A stretch of DNA of 64,000 nucleotides from Trichoplusia ni (Eukaryota; Arthropoda; Insecta; Lepidoptera; Noctuidae): the NCBI RefSeq assembly GCF_003590095.1, contig NC_039482.1, positions 4,605,657 to 4,669,656 on the forward strand. The letters run 5' to 3'. Under the pieces are notes generated by a model that ran no database searches, was not told the DNA's origin, and saw nothing but the letters and a program-made list of their open reading frames with translations. Made by a program: the position numbers and the translations under genes. Below are positions 13,287 through 25,176 of the stretch, piece by piece (the first letter of the stretch is position 1; each line of letters opens with the position of its first letter).

Positions 13287-13542
13287 TACTGGCTGTTGCC
13301 CGCGACTTCGTCCCCGTGGGTAGAAGATATAACTTATGATTTATACCTGCCCTGTTTTTTTTCACATTTTCCATTGTATCTTCGCTCCTATTAGTCGCAG
13401 CGTGATGGTTTATAGCCTAAAGCCTTCCTCGATGAATGGTCTATTCAACACAAAAATAATCTTTCAATTTGGACCAGTAGTTCCTGAGATTAGCGGGTTC
13501 AAACAAACAAACAAGCTCTTCAGCTTTATATATTAGTATAGA
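13287..13542 (-). mobile_element. Lep1-like non-autonomous Helitron, copy 3
   Basis: The + strand begins CTGGCTGTTGCCCGCGACTT and ends TATATTAGTATAGAT, matching the complement of the 7282-7541 copy throughout. The 3' CTAG has decayed to CTGG. Immediately upstream (about 13180-13286) lies another repeat fragment with GGTCCAGCCGTTTAGGAGG. The ORF at 13336-13536 is a chance frame. Confidence 0.75.
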
Positions 13543-16500
13543 TATAGATTTATAATAGATAAAATCACATTCGCTTCAATAAAGAAAATAATCTAGTCAA
13601 CACAAAAGCGGGTTTCGTTCCACTTAAAATATTTCTTACTCTTTTAACCAAACTCTGACAACATTCAATACAATATTTGGAATTCAAATAACCAAATACA
13701 ATAACGACATAGGACGTACAAAAGTGTCGAGTTAACATAAACTGTCGGTTAACTTATAACAGTTGAACTATGAATGATTACCAGTTAAAACGGATGTTGT
13801 GTTGACCGGCATTTTAACAACACTCGGTTATTTGTGTAGTCATCATTACTCGTTTTTAAATTAGTCATAGTAAGGGGATTTTTAATTAAACTAAACTGTG
13901 ATTAATTTAGTTTTTTTAGTTTCATAAAATTTGTACAAAAATGTCATCTAAAGTTAAAAACTTAATCTAAATAATTTGACATTCGTAAAACATGTAAAAC
14001 AGGGTCGCAAGAAACTTTTGTTTAAATATTTCTTTAGATGGTCTGAAATTAAATTTCTAAATTTAAGATCCTCATCTTGATAGAAAATAGTTTCGTGATC
14101 AAATGATTTAATTCAGTTAGTTGATGAGTTAGAAATTTAAAATACCAGCAGTAAAGCAGGTACGAGATGCTTTTCGTAAAGGAATTATTGCAAATAATTG
14201 AAATCATGGTAAATAATGGCATTTCAGGCTATAAACTATAGATGTAGAAATTAGTTTAGTGAACTTCGCGTTCATGGCACCTACCATATCTAAAGTACAT
14301 TTAAAGTCAGTTAAACATTTTACACAAAATAAAATTATTCTTAGCAGTTCACCAACCAAATTTATGAGCCCCTCAAATCGCCATGTTTCATTTTTTCCAT
14401 CCATTTGTCCCCATACACCCAACTACACAAATTATACATTCATACAATGTACTAGGCTCCCAAAAATGTGTAAGAGGTCGCCTCGAACGATAACCATCAG
14501 AGTCCCTTTCAACATGGCCAGTTATCGTCACATCTGATTCATAGAGTAAAAACTCCTTATACACATACCTTTTTTATCTTGATCTATTTTATAAGCAAGT
14601 TCGGATAAGAAACATATTAGCGTTAAATTAGCTAGTATTTTTGTTCAACCGTTTTATTGGTGACAGTTTTATTTAGTTTAGCTAATGTTGTCGGTTTATT
14701 CAGGAACATTTTGAATGTAACGTGATTTAATACAATCAATTTGATTTACGTGGGTGGCAGGAAATCACGCTGTCTAGATTCAGATAGTCGAGAATGTGAT
14801 TGATCTAATCTTGTTCGGGCATAAATTCAGATATCGTTCGCTAACGTGGCCGTGGGTTTGATATACACAATACGTTATTTGGATAAATTACAGGTACCAA
14901 AACGATTTCTATTTATAAAGGCGATCAAACGACGTCCAAGGAAAAATCATATATTATTCATTCACCTACGTTGCGTGATAAATTAAAATCAATTAGTACC
15001 GTCAAACGCAAGACATAGGCTCACTTGTTATTCTTAAAAATAAACAACACCCAAAGTCAGACATGTTATTGAAAGTTAATAAAAACAAATAACTTCAAGG
15101 GTCATCTATCATAGAAAGCCGACATAACACGAGTAATGAAACTTCACAAATCACACCACAATTTTTTTATTCGGTTGCAAAATAGTGACATCATCATGTT
15201 TTGTCGCGACCACCAGGCGCGCATAAGCTGCAGGCGTTAGGTGTCTCGCTTGATATGGGCTCGATAATGTAAACAATTCGTGCAACTCCTTGCAGGTTAT
15301 GATTGCCTGGTACTTTCGACGCAGTACAAGCCGTCTGCAAAATTTGGATAAACAAAGACTGATAAGCAAGCAAATTACAATAAAATAAAAACCTTTCAAT
15401 TACAAATTAGGCATGAAAGATTACCAAGAATTTAAGATAAGATATTTTATACCTATTTAAAACAAATTACATGACTCCTATCAGATACAAGACTGTTTCT
15501 GAACTATAGAATAAAGCATTCCTATCTATAATAGTTCATTTAATTTGAAACTTCAAAAAAAAAATCAATAAAATTGCTATAGCTTGTAGATACTTCATCG
15601 GATAAAAAATGCCCAAGAGAATTTTCACAGAATACAGCACATAACTATTTTTTTACTAAAACTTTAACTTGAGTTGTTGAATTGATTGACTGATCGAGAG
15701 GAATAAAACTAAGATGGAAAAAAGAGCGAACACAAATAATTTTTTGAACTATTTCACATAAAAACAAGGACCAAAGTCCTTTACCATTGCGTTACATAAA
15801 TAATAAATGTCCACTAACAACCAAGTAATTTATTTAACTCGCTTTGAATTCTAATTTGAGACAAATGCCTCAGAATGCCTCAGATTGATACACGGATAAG
15901 CTACATTGCGAGTCGGACGCTGAATAATAATGAACAACGCAGATTTATATATCAATACGTATTTCTTTATTTAACACTTCTCTACTCATTCAATACATAT
16001 ATTTCTCTCTATAAGGCCCATATCAATTTTGATGCAGTCCATTCCGGCCAGTCCCAATGATTTTTTTACGGAATCATTCAAAAACTTAAAAACTTTTCAT
16101 ATTAACTTTAATCGATTCTTTCTCAGTAGGCTTTATAGTTTTTGTTTGGCAGTTAAAAATCTATGGAGTTTCTTGTCGGTACTTTTCCATGGGGATGACA
16201 TTTTAATCATGACGACTAGACTGAATTACACCGCTTTCATTGATGTTAATGTTCAAGATAATTGAATAAGGATTAAATGAAGTAGTGTGCGTTCGGACTT
16301 AATGTAACGACTAAGAACTATTAATATTGAAATTCTTTAACTGAGAAAAGTTCAGACCAAGTGGCGCCGTAACGCGTTACGGTACGAAGCGGCTCAACCT
16401 CCCATAAGCAGATTTTGGACGGATAAATAAAATTGACTTATTTTGGGCAATGATTTCTTGCCCTAGGCAAGACAGTTTTGGTATGACTCAAACGTGTATT

Positions 16501-16660
16501 ACAGTAACGCGGGTGGTTTCATTACATTTTCCCTTCAAGCAGGTTTTAAGCGATTCCATCAAACCAAATTTATAAAGACACATACTTTCTACCGTTCTAT
16601 TAAACCTTGTTACTTGTTCTGGTGTTTTTAGACTTTCCTAAATTATTCCTTGCGCCAAAA
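13543..16660. other. Intergenic, no firm gene
   Basis: AT-rich sequence. The only item of note is a weak - strand open frame at 15151-15399, listed separately. No conserved domain recognised. Confidence 0.5.
15151..15399 (-). other. Weak small ORF, 82 codons, possibly a terminal exon
   Basis: Open frame on the - strand. The first 19 residues are hydrophobic (MKGFYFIVICLLISLCLSK). A splice-acceptor-like TTTTGCAG sits at + coordinates 15335-15342, after which the sequence turns less AT-rich and reads RLVLRRKYQAIITCKELHEL and so on. No known domain was recognised and no partner exon was found. An AATAAA overlaps the end of the frame. It may be a chance ORF, a transposon remnant or a last exon; the first is the safest reading. 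Confidence 0.15.
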
Positions 16661-16760
16661 TAAACATTCGTGAATCACACAAATGCTTGTCCTACGCGTG
16701 GATCCAACTCACGACACGTCGCCTACTGAGTTTGACGTGATGACCTATTGACTACCCACT
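16661..16760 (-). mobile_element. tRNA-derived SINE, copy 4
   Basis: The + strand shows AATCACACAAATGCTTGTCC, GTGGATCCAACTC, then ACGACACGTCGCC, matching the SINE family. The tRNA-like head is eroded (GACCTATTGACTACCC). Confidence 0.65.
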
Positions 16761-17841
16761 TGAAGTTCCCTGAAATCAATTTCGTGTAAACCTTTAAATC
16801 ATAAAGCAAAGACTTTCATTTATCACTGCAACAATAGCCGAACAACCAATCCATTTTCAGCCAAACATTTCGCAACATAAACAAGTTTCATACTCACTTG
16901 ACTGGCATTTCTCCGCAATTGCTAAGCTAAGCTGGATCAACATCGATAGATTAGTCAATCCCTTATAAGATAAGTTCTATTGTTACCGTCTCGAGTGACC
17001 GTGTAACAGGAATAATGTTGGCGCCGTTGCAGACGCCATTTTGAAACGTCAAAAGTACTTGCATATCTCTATAACGTATTATTGGATTTGTTAGTCTAAA
17101 CTACTGTTCAGTCAGATGGGTTATAGAGGTCAGATAGGTAGTCGGGATATAAAATACAAGTTTTCAGCTGATGGTGGTTGATATTGAGAAGTGTATCATA
17201 GTTTTGTTTAGCAAAAGAAGAGCATCTGTCATTAAGTAGGTATATCTGCTTCACAACCTTTTCAAAGAGTTTTTAGCGCGACTGAAAAAAAGATCTTTTG
17301 CTCCCAAATTCCTCAGAATGTATTAATTTTAAGCTATATTTAATCTCCTTTGCTGCTGAAGTTAGTTCTGCGTTATGAAAAAGATTTTTTTTTAAAGAAG
17401 AACTCTAGTTATACCTACAACTAAGCAAAGTGTATAGGAGAGCAAAAACAGAACCTTTCAACATCCCACAAGATGGCTGCAAAAGCTTTTGAACTTTAAC
17501 TCTGTTTTCACCATTACGAAGATTCTAAACACACTTTTTCACATAAGAAACATCACGAATGACTGTGTCTGTATGATTGAAGGTCTAGTTGAAAAAAAGT
17601 ACTAACAAGAAATTAACGGAACGAGACATTTTTGTGCTCTATAAGAGTAAAGAACTGTAGTACTATTTTTAGATCAAAATGTTGTAAAAGAATATTACAT
17701 GCGACGTCATTCCCCACATACTCCATACCATTTACATACACATTCATACAACAAAGAGCCGTTTTATAAAGGTTCACTATAAGTACCGTCTGCCCAAAAT
17801 GTGATCTATTGTTCAATACTTCAATACCCAAATACTTATGC

Positions 17842-17930
17842 GGAAGGGGCGTGTTTTGTGGGCGGGGCGACCGAATGAGACAGAGAGATGAGCCAGCTGT
17901 CAAATATATACCATTTTACTTGGTATAAAA
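17842..17930 (+). promoter_or_regulatory. Candidate promoter: two GC boxes and a TATA-like box
   Basis: GGAAGGGGCGTG (17842-17853) and TGTGGGCGGGGC (17857-17868) match KLF/Sp1-type sites and stand out in AT-rich DNA. TATAAAA follows at 17924-17930 in the same orientation. It lies 7.3 kb upstream of the first eya coding exon. No transcript start can be shown; this is a motif-based guess. Confidence 0.25.
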
Positions 17931-18650
17931 AGAAAGAAGAGGAAGGAAGATGCCTTGTGTTGGATAGAATGAAAATGGAACGGGATTTTGAATTGTAGAT
18001 TTGGAATATGGTTTAAATTTGGAATTCGTTATTCGAATTTAAATAGAATTGAATTTGCTTTTTTGTTTAGATTTACGTTAAATGAGATTGTATAAGTGGT
18101 GTATTTATTTAATCTGAGTCATTCATTGGTTGGTTTTATAAATACATTTTTTCGTTTCGACCTCATTAAATAGACAAGGGAAAGAAGTAAAGTAACGAAG
18201 TCAGCTTCGTGGTAGATACCTAGTAAATTAATGAATTGAAAAACAATTTTCAAAGGCAATGACGGTTTGGATAACATAAGATTATCATTAAAAAAAGTAA
18301 GAACAACATAGACTCTATTTATTTTATGTACAGTATGTTCCCATATGTAGAATTTCACTGCCTGGAGGCGAATTTATAAGTATCTTATGAACTTATGATC
18401 ATTTAATAACAAAACAATCAGTAAAGGACACTTTACAAAAAACAACAATAGCTATTTAAAGCATTGAAATCTAATTACTAATAATACGTCAAGCCTACGT
18501 CACCAAACCTTCGCGAAAATTAAAGGTCAAAGCTGACTCAGCAACATTTTCATTCATCAAAACATTTCACTATTATGTCAGACGCTAAGCGATAAACCTC
18601 TTCACGTTTCTGCTAGCCTAGTACCTGCATTCACACGTCAATAGCCAATC

Positions 18651-18745
18651 ACTGGTCAATTTGTCAATTTGATTGGAAAATTGACCACAATTGACCATAT
18701 CTGGCAAGTCATGCGTGACTGTTTTGACCGCAATTTGACTAAGTC
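18651..18745. promoter_or_regulatory. Cluster of TTGACC/GGTCAA motifs
   Basis: GGTCAATTT (18654-18662), AAATTGACC (18678-18686), ATTGACC (18690-18696), TTTGACC (18723-18729) and TTTGACT (18734-18740) within 90 bases. The first two form an inverted repeat. TGACC/GGTCA is the half-site of many nuclear receptors. The direct repeat ATTCACACG flanks the cluster at about 18629 and 18751, so it may instead be an old repeat unit. Confidence 0.25.
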
Positions 18746-19734
18746 GATTGATTCACACGGGATATCGATTACATCGTCTTCTTTATAACTAGAGCTTGGG
18801 AATCGATCGCAAAATGATTGAAATGTAACTTACATTAGTTTTATTATTTTACAAATTGAGAAAAAAAAATGCAGAATTCAATAACTTAGGTTTGATTTTC
18901 TCTATTGTATTAATATTGTTTAATTGCAAATATTATCCCATTCGCAAGAGCTTTCTGCGTATAAAATAAAGAAAAAAATGTCTTTGAGAAATAACTTTTT
19001 AAACAAATTATCAAAAATGTATGTCACGGTTTATTTGTTAGGTTTCCTATACATTCTGTTTTACAGTTACGATGATGATTCAGCCCATCATTGCGAATCC
19101 AAAAGGCAGTTTATACTAAAAACACTGTTACGTCACTTAAAACCATCCAAAAAGGTATAAAAAAATAAAAAACAACGATCTATGTCAAATACTCCAATCA
19201 GTCGCCAATTTTAGCCCAAAAAAATATGTAAATTTAAATGACAACTGCATTTTTATAAGCTGCCGATAATCATATTCTTTTCAAGTAATGATTATTGGCA
19301 GCAATGATTGAAGAGAATCGAGGTCAAGATGTATTATGCCTAATTTATTTACATGGAATGGTAATTATTGATTATTGTTATGTAAACAAAAACGTTACTT
19401 TGCGAAATACGTTTTTCAATGACTTTTTAAGTCCCGACGCAAAAAGAGAGGTGATATAAGTTTGATGTGTTTGTCGCTGTCAGTGGTATCAAAGCTATCG
19501 AACGGATGAAGAGATTTCAGTTTGTTTTGTTACAAAGGTGAATTATGTGAGAGTGTTCTTAGAAATATTTGACAAAATCGGTCTTAAAATAGAGCCGTTT
19601 TACAACTTTATTGTGGGGGTAAAAGTGAGCGAATGTCTGCTGATACTATACTCAAATGAAAGCGAACTGTAATAGTATGTTAATGACTCAAACAAGACCG
19701 ATATTAGCTTCGCTTGATGATAAAATTTGTAGTC

Positions 19735-19960
19735 GGAAAATGGCATATGGAAGTCCGATTGTCTGTTACTGAGGCTCTGCTGTCTGCCCGTTCGTCCGTG
19801 CAGGCTGTATCCCATGAACCGTGATGGCTAGACAGTCGACATTTTCACAGATGTTGTATTTCTGTTGCCGCTGTAACAAAATATACTATTTAAAAATAAT
19901 GATCTCTGACGTCGTCAGGACAGTAGAGTTCAAATCATACTTGGTTCCTCAAAACGGAAA
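19735..19960 (+). repeat. Dispersed Lepidopteran repeat with CATGAACCGTGATGGCTAG
   Basis: Contains GGCTGTATCCCATGAACCG, GATGGCTAGACAGTCGACA and TTTCTGTTGCCGCTGTAAC, blocks I recall from Lepidopteran genomes as a high-copy repeat. Related degraded sequence may be present at about 2868-3010 and 51780-51960. Non-coding. Confidence 0.5.
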
Positions 19961-21293
19961 ATTGGTAGTGTGCAGTGTATAAGTACTTGAAGTATAATTT
20001 ATTATGATATATATAGGTATCATACATTCATCCTATCTTGTGAAGTCTAGATGATCAAACATAGGCCATTAAATTCAATTGGTACGTGCAACTACAGTAT
20101 ATAAAATAAAAAAATACCTTTCTAAATATAAAACTTCTCCAAGTATCTTTCTGCAAAACGAATAATATAAAATTAAAAATAAAACGCACTTGTCTATTCC
20201 ACACAGTCAAATTCTGCACTTTATTTGCATTACCTCACAATCGTTATTCGAAATACAAAAATCCCTTTACTGGACACAACCGATTATTATCGATTAATTT
20301 ATGCCTAATAATCGAGTTCTCGATGTTATCGAGATACCGGTTCGACCTCATGCTTGTAACATGTCATGTCATGTGTATTTGTTATTATATTTATGTTTAC
20401 ATGCGACGAACAACAATAACGACTGTTTTCGTATCAAAATGTCGTTTTATAAAATAGCATTACTATTACAAGTATTGTAGAACATAAATTTAATTTATAA
20501 TTTGTGTTGGTTTTAACAAACATTGTTGCGTTTGTTTTAGACGACAGTTTCTTTAATTAATAATCTTACTGAACGATTTTTTGGTTTATCAATTTTTCAG
20601 TTAAAAGTTACTTTCTTAATAAATATTGATAGTTTTAGTAGCATTTTCTCGTGGTTTAGTATGTGGCTTTCGGTTATCGAGGCATAGAGACTACTTTCTT
20701 GGGCCCTCGTACTAATCCAAAATAGTATCGAAAGTATTATTAAACAGTCAGATATAAATGATTTATTCTGAATCATGTTTAAAATTCCTTTCACTATAAG
20801 AAGGATCTAAAAGAATTTGTTAAACTCACAATAAACGAGATAAAGTAAAACTCTACGAATAGTAAAATAAAGTTTACCTTAATTTACGCTCTTTTTAATT
20901 ACAACAAACAAGTCACCATTGTTTAATTAATTTAAATCGATTCTCGATTAGAGCAAATCGATTCAAATCTTACTAAATCTGCCTAAACGGGACTTCATTC
21001 CTTGGTTGCGATACAAGCAATTGATTTTAATTCGATCGTAAACAGCATCACATAATCGGCTGGAGAGCTTCGTCTGACAAGCTTCACTGTAAGTGTGTTC
21101 TTGCCCGTTTTATTCGATTAAATGAATATTCATAAACTTTTTTATAGTTGTATCGATTTGAATAGACAATACGATGATTGTTGCTGAATTACGTTCGTTC
21201 CTTATTTGAATGATTGTTGACGAAATTTGAATTTTGATATTGTTCTAATCCGATCTTCATCGTTTATTTTAAAACTATTTTAGTATCGGAATA

Positions 21294-21554
21294 TCCTACT
21301 ACTATTATAAAGGCGAAAGTTTGTAAGTATGGATGTATGGATGTTTGTTACTCTTTCACGTAAAAACTGAATGGATTTGAATGAAACTTTACCACAATAT
21401 AGCTTATACATCAGATTAACACATAGGCTACAATTTTTGAGGTTTCTAATGTGAGGTCGTAAAAAAACACATTTTTGCGCTTACATTGCAAACGCTGACT
21501 GAATCCTACAAGATAGATAGAAGGCAGGTATAAATCATAACTTATATCTTCTAG
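21294..21554 (+). mobile_element. Helitron-like non-autonomous element, second family
   Basis: Starts A|TCCTACTACTATTATAAAGG and ends CTTATATCTTCTAG|T, again TC...CTAG between A and T. The interior (GTATGGATGTTTGTTACTC, AACACATAGGCTACAATTT) differs from the copies at 3888, 7282 and 13287, while the 3' end shares AAATCATAACTTATATCTTC with them. Confidence 0.6.
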
Positions 21555-24500
21555 TGTATAATAATACGCTTAATTTTAAGGACAATGACAATAGTTTTTC
21601 TCGGCTTTAACAGAATATTGAGTAACCTACTACGTAGGTAATTTAGATAATTCTAAACAGATTTGTACAAGAAGCACAGTTATCAATATTTGTTTCGAAT
21701 ACAATGTTAGGCCGTTAATACACAAGGCGAAAAGTCGAGTACTGTCACTACCATAATACAAAGCCAGAAGTTTGAAAAAATTCACGCGTCAAAAAGATGA
21801 AAATAAATCGTTAAAAAAGAGGCCGTCTTCACTTTGCCTCTTCTACGAGAAGCCATACCATACAAAGTAAACAGTAATTTCTCTCTACCTTCATTATTAT
21901 ATGGGACATGTTACTAGGCTCTAAGACGAGTCCATTCGGCGCAGAAAACAAGATAATCTCAACAGACGACGATCCTCAACATTCCACACGTATGAGGCGT
22001 TTTGTGACGTTAATTATTTGTATGTTGGTAACAAATTCTTTCTCTATATGGGGAGAGGTCTTTGGTCAACTGCAGGACTTATGCAGGCATGGATTTTTAT
22101 ATGAAACCATTAACTTAAAACAATCAACTTTAGGTTAGAAAAAATTGTGAAAGCTAGAGCTTATAAAAGAAACTATTTATATTCTGAAGTACATTTTTTC
22201 CATGACCAAATCAAATAAAAAAAGGTTTATTAAGTTCGGGACGGGTTTGGAGTACTTTGGAGGTCTATACAATATAATATTTTCTAAATTGATTTCTCAA
22301 TGAACTAAGGAAGCTTCATAAACTTCATAACCAATCCATATTTATTTTTTATGATTTATAGTATCAGCTACCGGTCCCTACCCCACGCAGGCAACAGCGT
22401 GAAGGAATTGTCTATTCTTCCAATTAACCTCTTCTTAGGTCATAATGTCAATAATAAAAACTATTTTAATCGACGATAAAATTCTATATTCTCTTCCATA
22501 TTCAAATCGTTGATAATTGTTACAAACAAAATTCATTTTGCTGTTAATGAACTAAAATTCTTTCTAAATTCAACTCTACTGCGCAAAAAATAAAGCCTTA
22601 CTTCATTTTTAATACAATTAAACACTAAATCTTTAGACAATTTAACTCTGAATTGTTTTATTGGAAAATGAACTTTATGTGTTAGGAAAAGAGGTTATAT
22701 TAACTGTTTTATATAAATTGGTAAAAATGGAAAAGCAGTTTGACGTTTCCGTGGAAGCGTTTACCCCCTGCTGTGCGGAGGCAAAGGCCATAGTAGTGTG
22801 GCTGTATGGTGCCCATTAAATTTAGGACATAACTGTCTGCTGGGCTGTTATCGTATATTTAATTACCAATTATATCAATACCTATTATACATAAATATTT
22901 AGAAACAAACGTTGTTGAGATTGATTCTATCTTTGGGTTTGAAAAATGTCGAAATAATCAAGTCGTAAATTATTTGTTTGAGCACAATGTTCATTTTTGA
23001 TATTTTGAGTAGTGGGTTAATCTATAAAAGTTTCTCCAATACACTTAGTTTCAGTGTAAAGCGCATCCATTTCTAAACGACTCTATCTATTTTTAATATT
23101 CGACGAAGTTTGTGCATTACGCAGGCCGAGATGAAGGCTTTCCACGGATTCTACCGACTGTAATATATAAGTCTTTTATTAGGTAGAATACTCTTCAACG
23201 CCTAGCTAATAGGAGTGTCACCTTTTAAGTTCCAACTTTAAACACGCCGTACTTAAAACCTAACTAAGGAAGGTAGAAATTCTTATCAAACCTGTAAGCG
23301 CCGGCGCCATCCAAAATAAGACAACAAGCATAAAATAAATTCTAATTACCAAAAAATACGAACAGCAATTAAAATTCGAACGTCCGACTACCGGCCAGCA
23401 TTCTATAATATATTTTATGATGACGTTGGCCACCCTGCGTTTCGTTTCACGCAGTGAGGATACGCTACTGTTTAGCCCCCTGTAGATACGAACACACTTG
23501 CCTCATAATATTTTATTTTTACGCTAATGACGGCCGCGTTTAAACTGTTTTCTTTAATATTTATTCGGTTTTGATTGGAATAAATATACCTATGTTATTG
23601 CGTTGGCAGGTGGGAATTTAAAAATAACTGTACGGCGAAAATGTGACGAGATGTTTTTTGCACCTGTAAGGATCGTAATATAATAATAATTATTATTTTA
23701 TTTTATTTCGTAGTTACTGTTATATTTAACTACCTTCTGTGGCGGTTTCGTATGGATACATGTTGGCTATTGCTGAAATAAGTATTCCACGTTTTAATCC
23801 TAGATATCGGATAACTAACGTTTGGCAAAGTATTGTGTTAGCATGGCAATGTTTCAAACATTTAATTAATCCCACAAATATTTTAACGACTAAAGCGCAT
23901 ATGCGAATGTAGAAAGAAAACTAAGTATAAAGCACCAGATAAAACAAAATAGTGAGTGTTGAATAATACAAAACTCGGAGTCGACCCTCCTTACTAACTA
24001 CTCAATAACAAACGAATTATGAATTATAAAATAATCTCATAATTCCATCAGATATGATCAAAAAAGAAGATAATCTCAATGTTTCTATTGAACTCGTTTT
24101 ACAACCTTTAAAGTTAACCCACTTATTTTCTACTCGAGTTGAGAAGTTCGGGCCAAGCATATATTTTATATTATAACATAAAAAGTTCCATCCCAAACCT
24201 AGTAGCGTGGAACAGAACGTAAATCGTATGAAAGGTTTGTTTTTTTTCTTTATTTCGAATATTGTTTATGGTTGGATTAGAACAGTAACTTTAGGACGTT
24301 ATCTTTGCTTGCCACAAAATCTGAATATGATTTATTTTATTAAGTTTTGAAGTTAAAGATATAATGTTTGAGATTCTAATTATCTAATAGTTTGTAGAAA
24401 TATCGATTTTGTTGTCCATCCATCACTCTATTGAAACTTTATTTTTTAAATAGTCAAAACCTCAAAGGTCACGCATTTCACACTGGCTTCGACAAGATTT

Positions 24501-25176
24501 AAGTAGTACCAAACGTACATAAAAAAAGCTAATTTATTCAAATACCTGACAATTTAAAACAAAAACTAATTTAGTCATGTAGTACACTGGCAGGGAACTA
24601 TTCTCATGAACAGAAGCCACAAATTATCATCGAATACAGATGAGGTCCGACAAAAAAGGCTCGTTCACAATTATGTCAAACTCAATTTGACAACTTGATG
24701 AACATGGCCGTTCAGCGTTTGACATAACTTCGTGGGTGGTCCGTCCGGCATGCGTGTAATTTTTTTTTTTACTTTTATATTTATTTCGACCACCGTAGGG
24801 CGACGGCTTTAGACGATAACTAGCCACCGACGAAGCGTTCTAATTGGGTTTGACTTTTTGGCGTATGACCTTCGTAAACGTGAATGATGACAGCCCACGT
24901 TTTTATTCAACCAGTAGATTCAATGAAATGCGTAAAACACAGAGTTAAGTATATGTAGTTAGGCGGTTAGTAACATATTATCTGGTATTAACTCAATTTT
25001 AATGTCTAGATCGAAGCTATGGATTGTGAAAAACTAAACAAACCAAAACTACCAACCAAAGACACACGGTGCCGTTCAAAAACGAAACGATAAGCGCAAA
25101 ATGACAGCACAAAAACTTCCCGCCAAAAAAACTGTTAAAGTGACATTGTGTGTGACATTACCGCGTGGGTAAAGAA
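21555..25176. other. Upstream flank of eya, no gene recognised
   Basis: AT-rich. The 5' UTR and main promoter of eya should lie in or upstream of this stretch, but no core promoter could be assigned. A less AT-rich patch lies directly before the ATG (25060-25170). Confidence 0.5.

Larger units (their letters stand above)
17931..21293. other. Intergenic, no gene recognised
   Basis: Apart from the motif cluster at 18651 and the repeat at 19735, this is AT-rich DNA with several ATCGATT words (for example around 20290 and 20935-20965). No gene could be supported. Confidence 0.5.

Noticed and set aside
21908..22138. 76-codon ORF upstream of eya
   Set aside because: No homology recognised, no splice or promoter context; length is ordinary for chance frames here.
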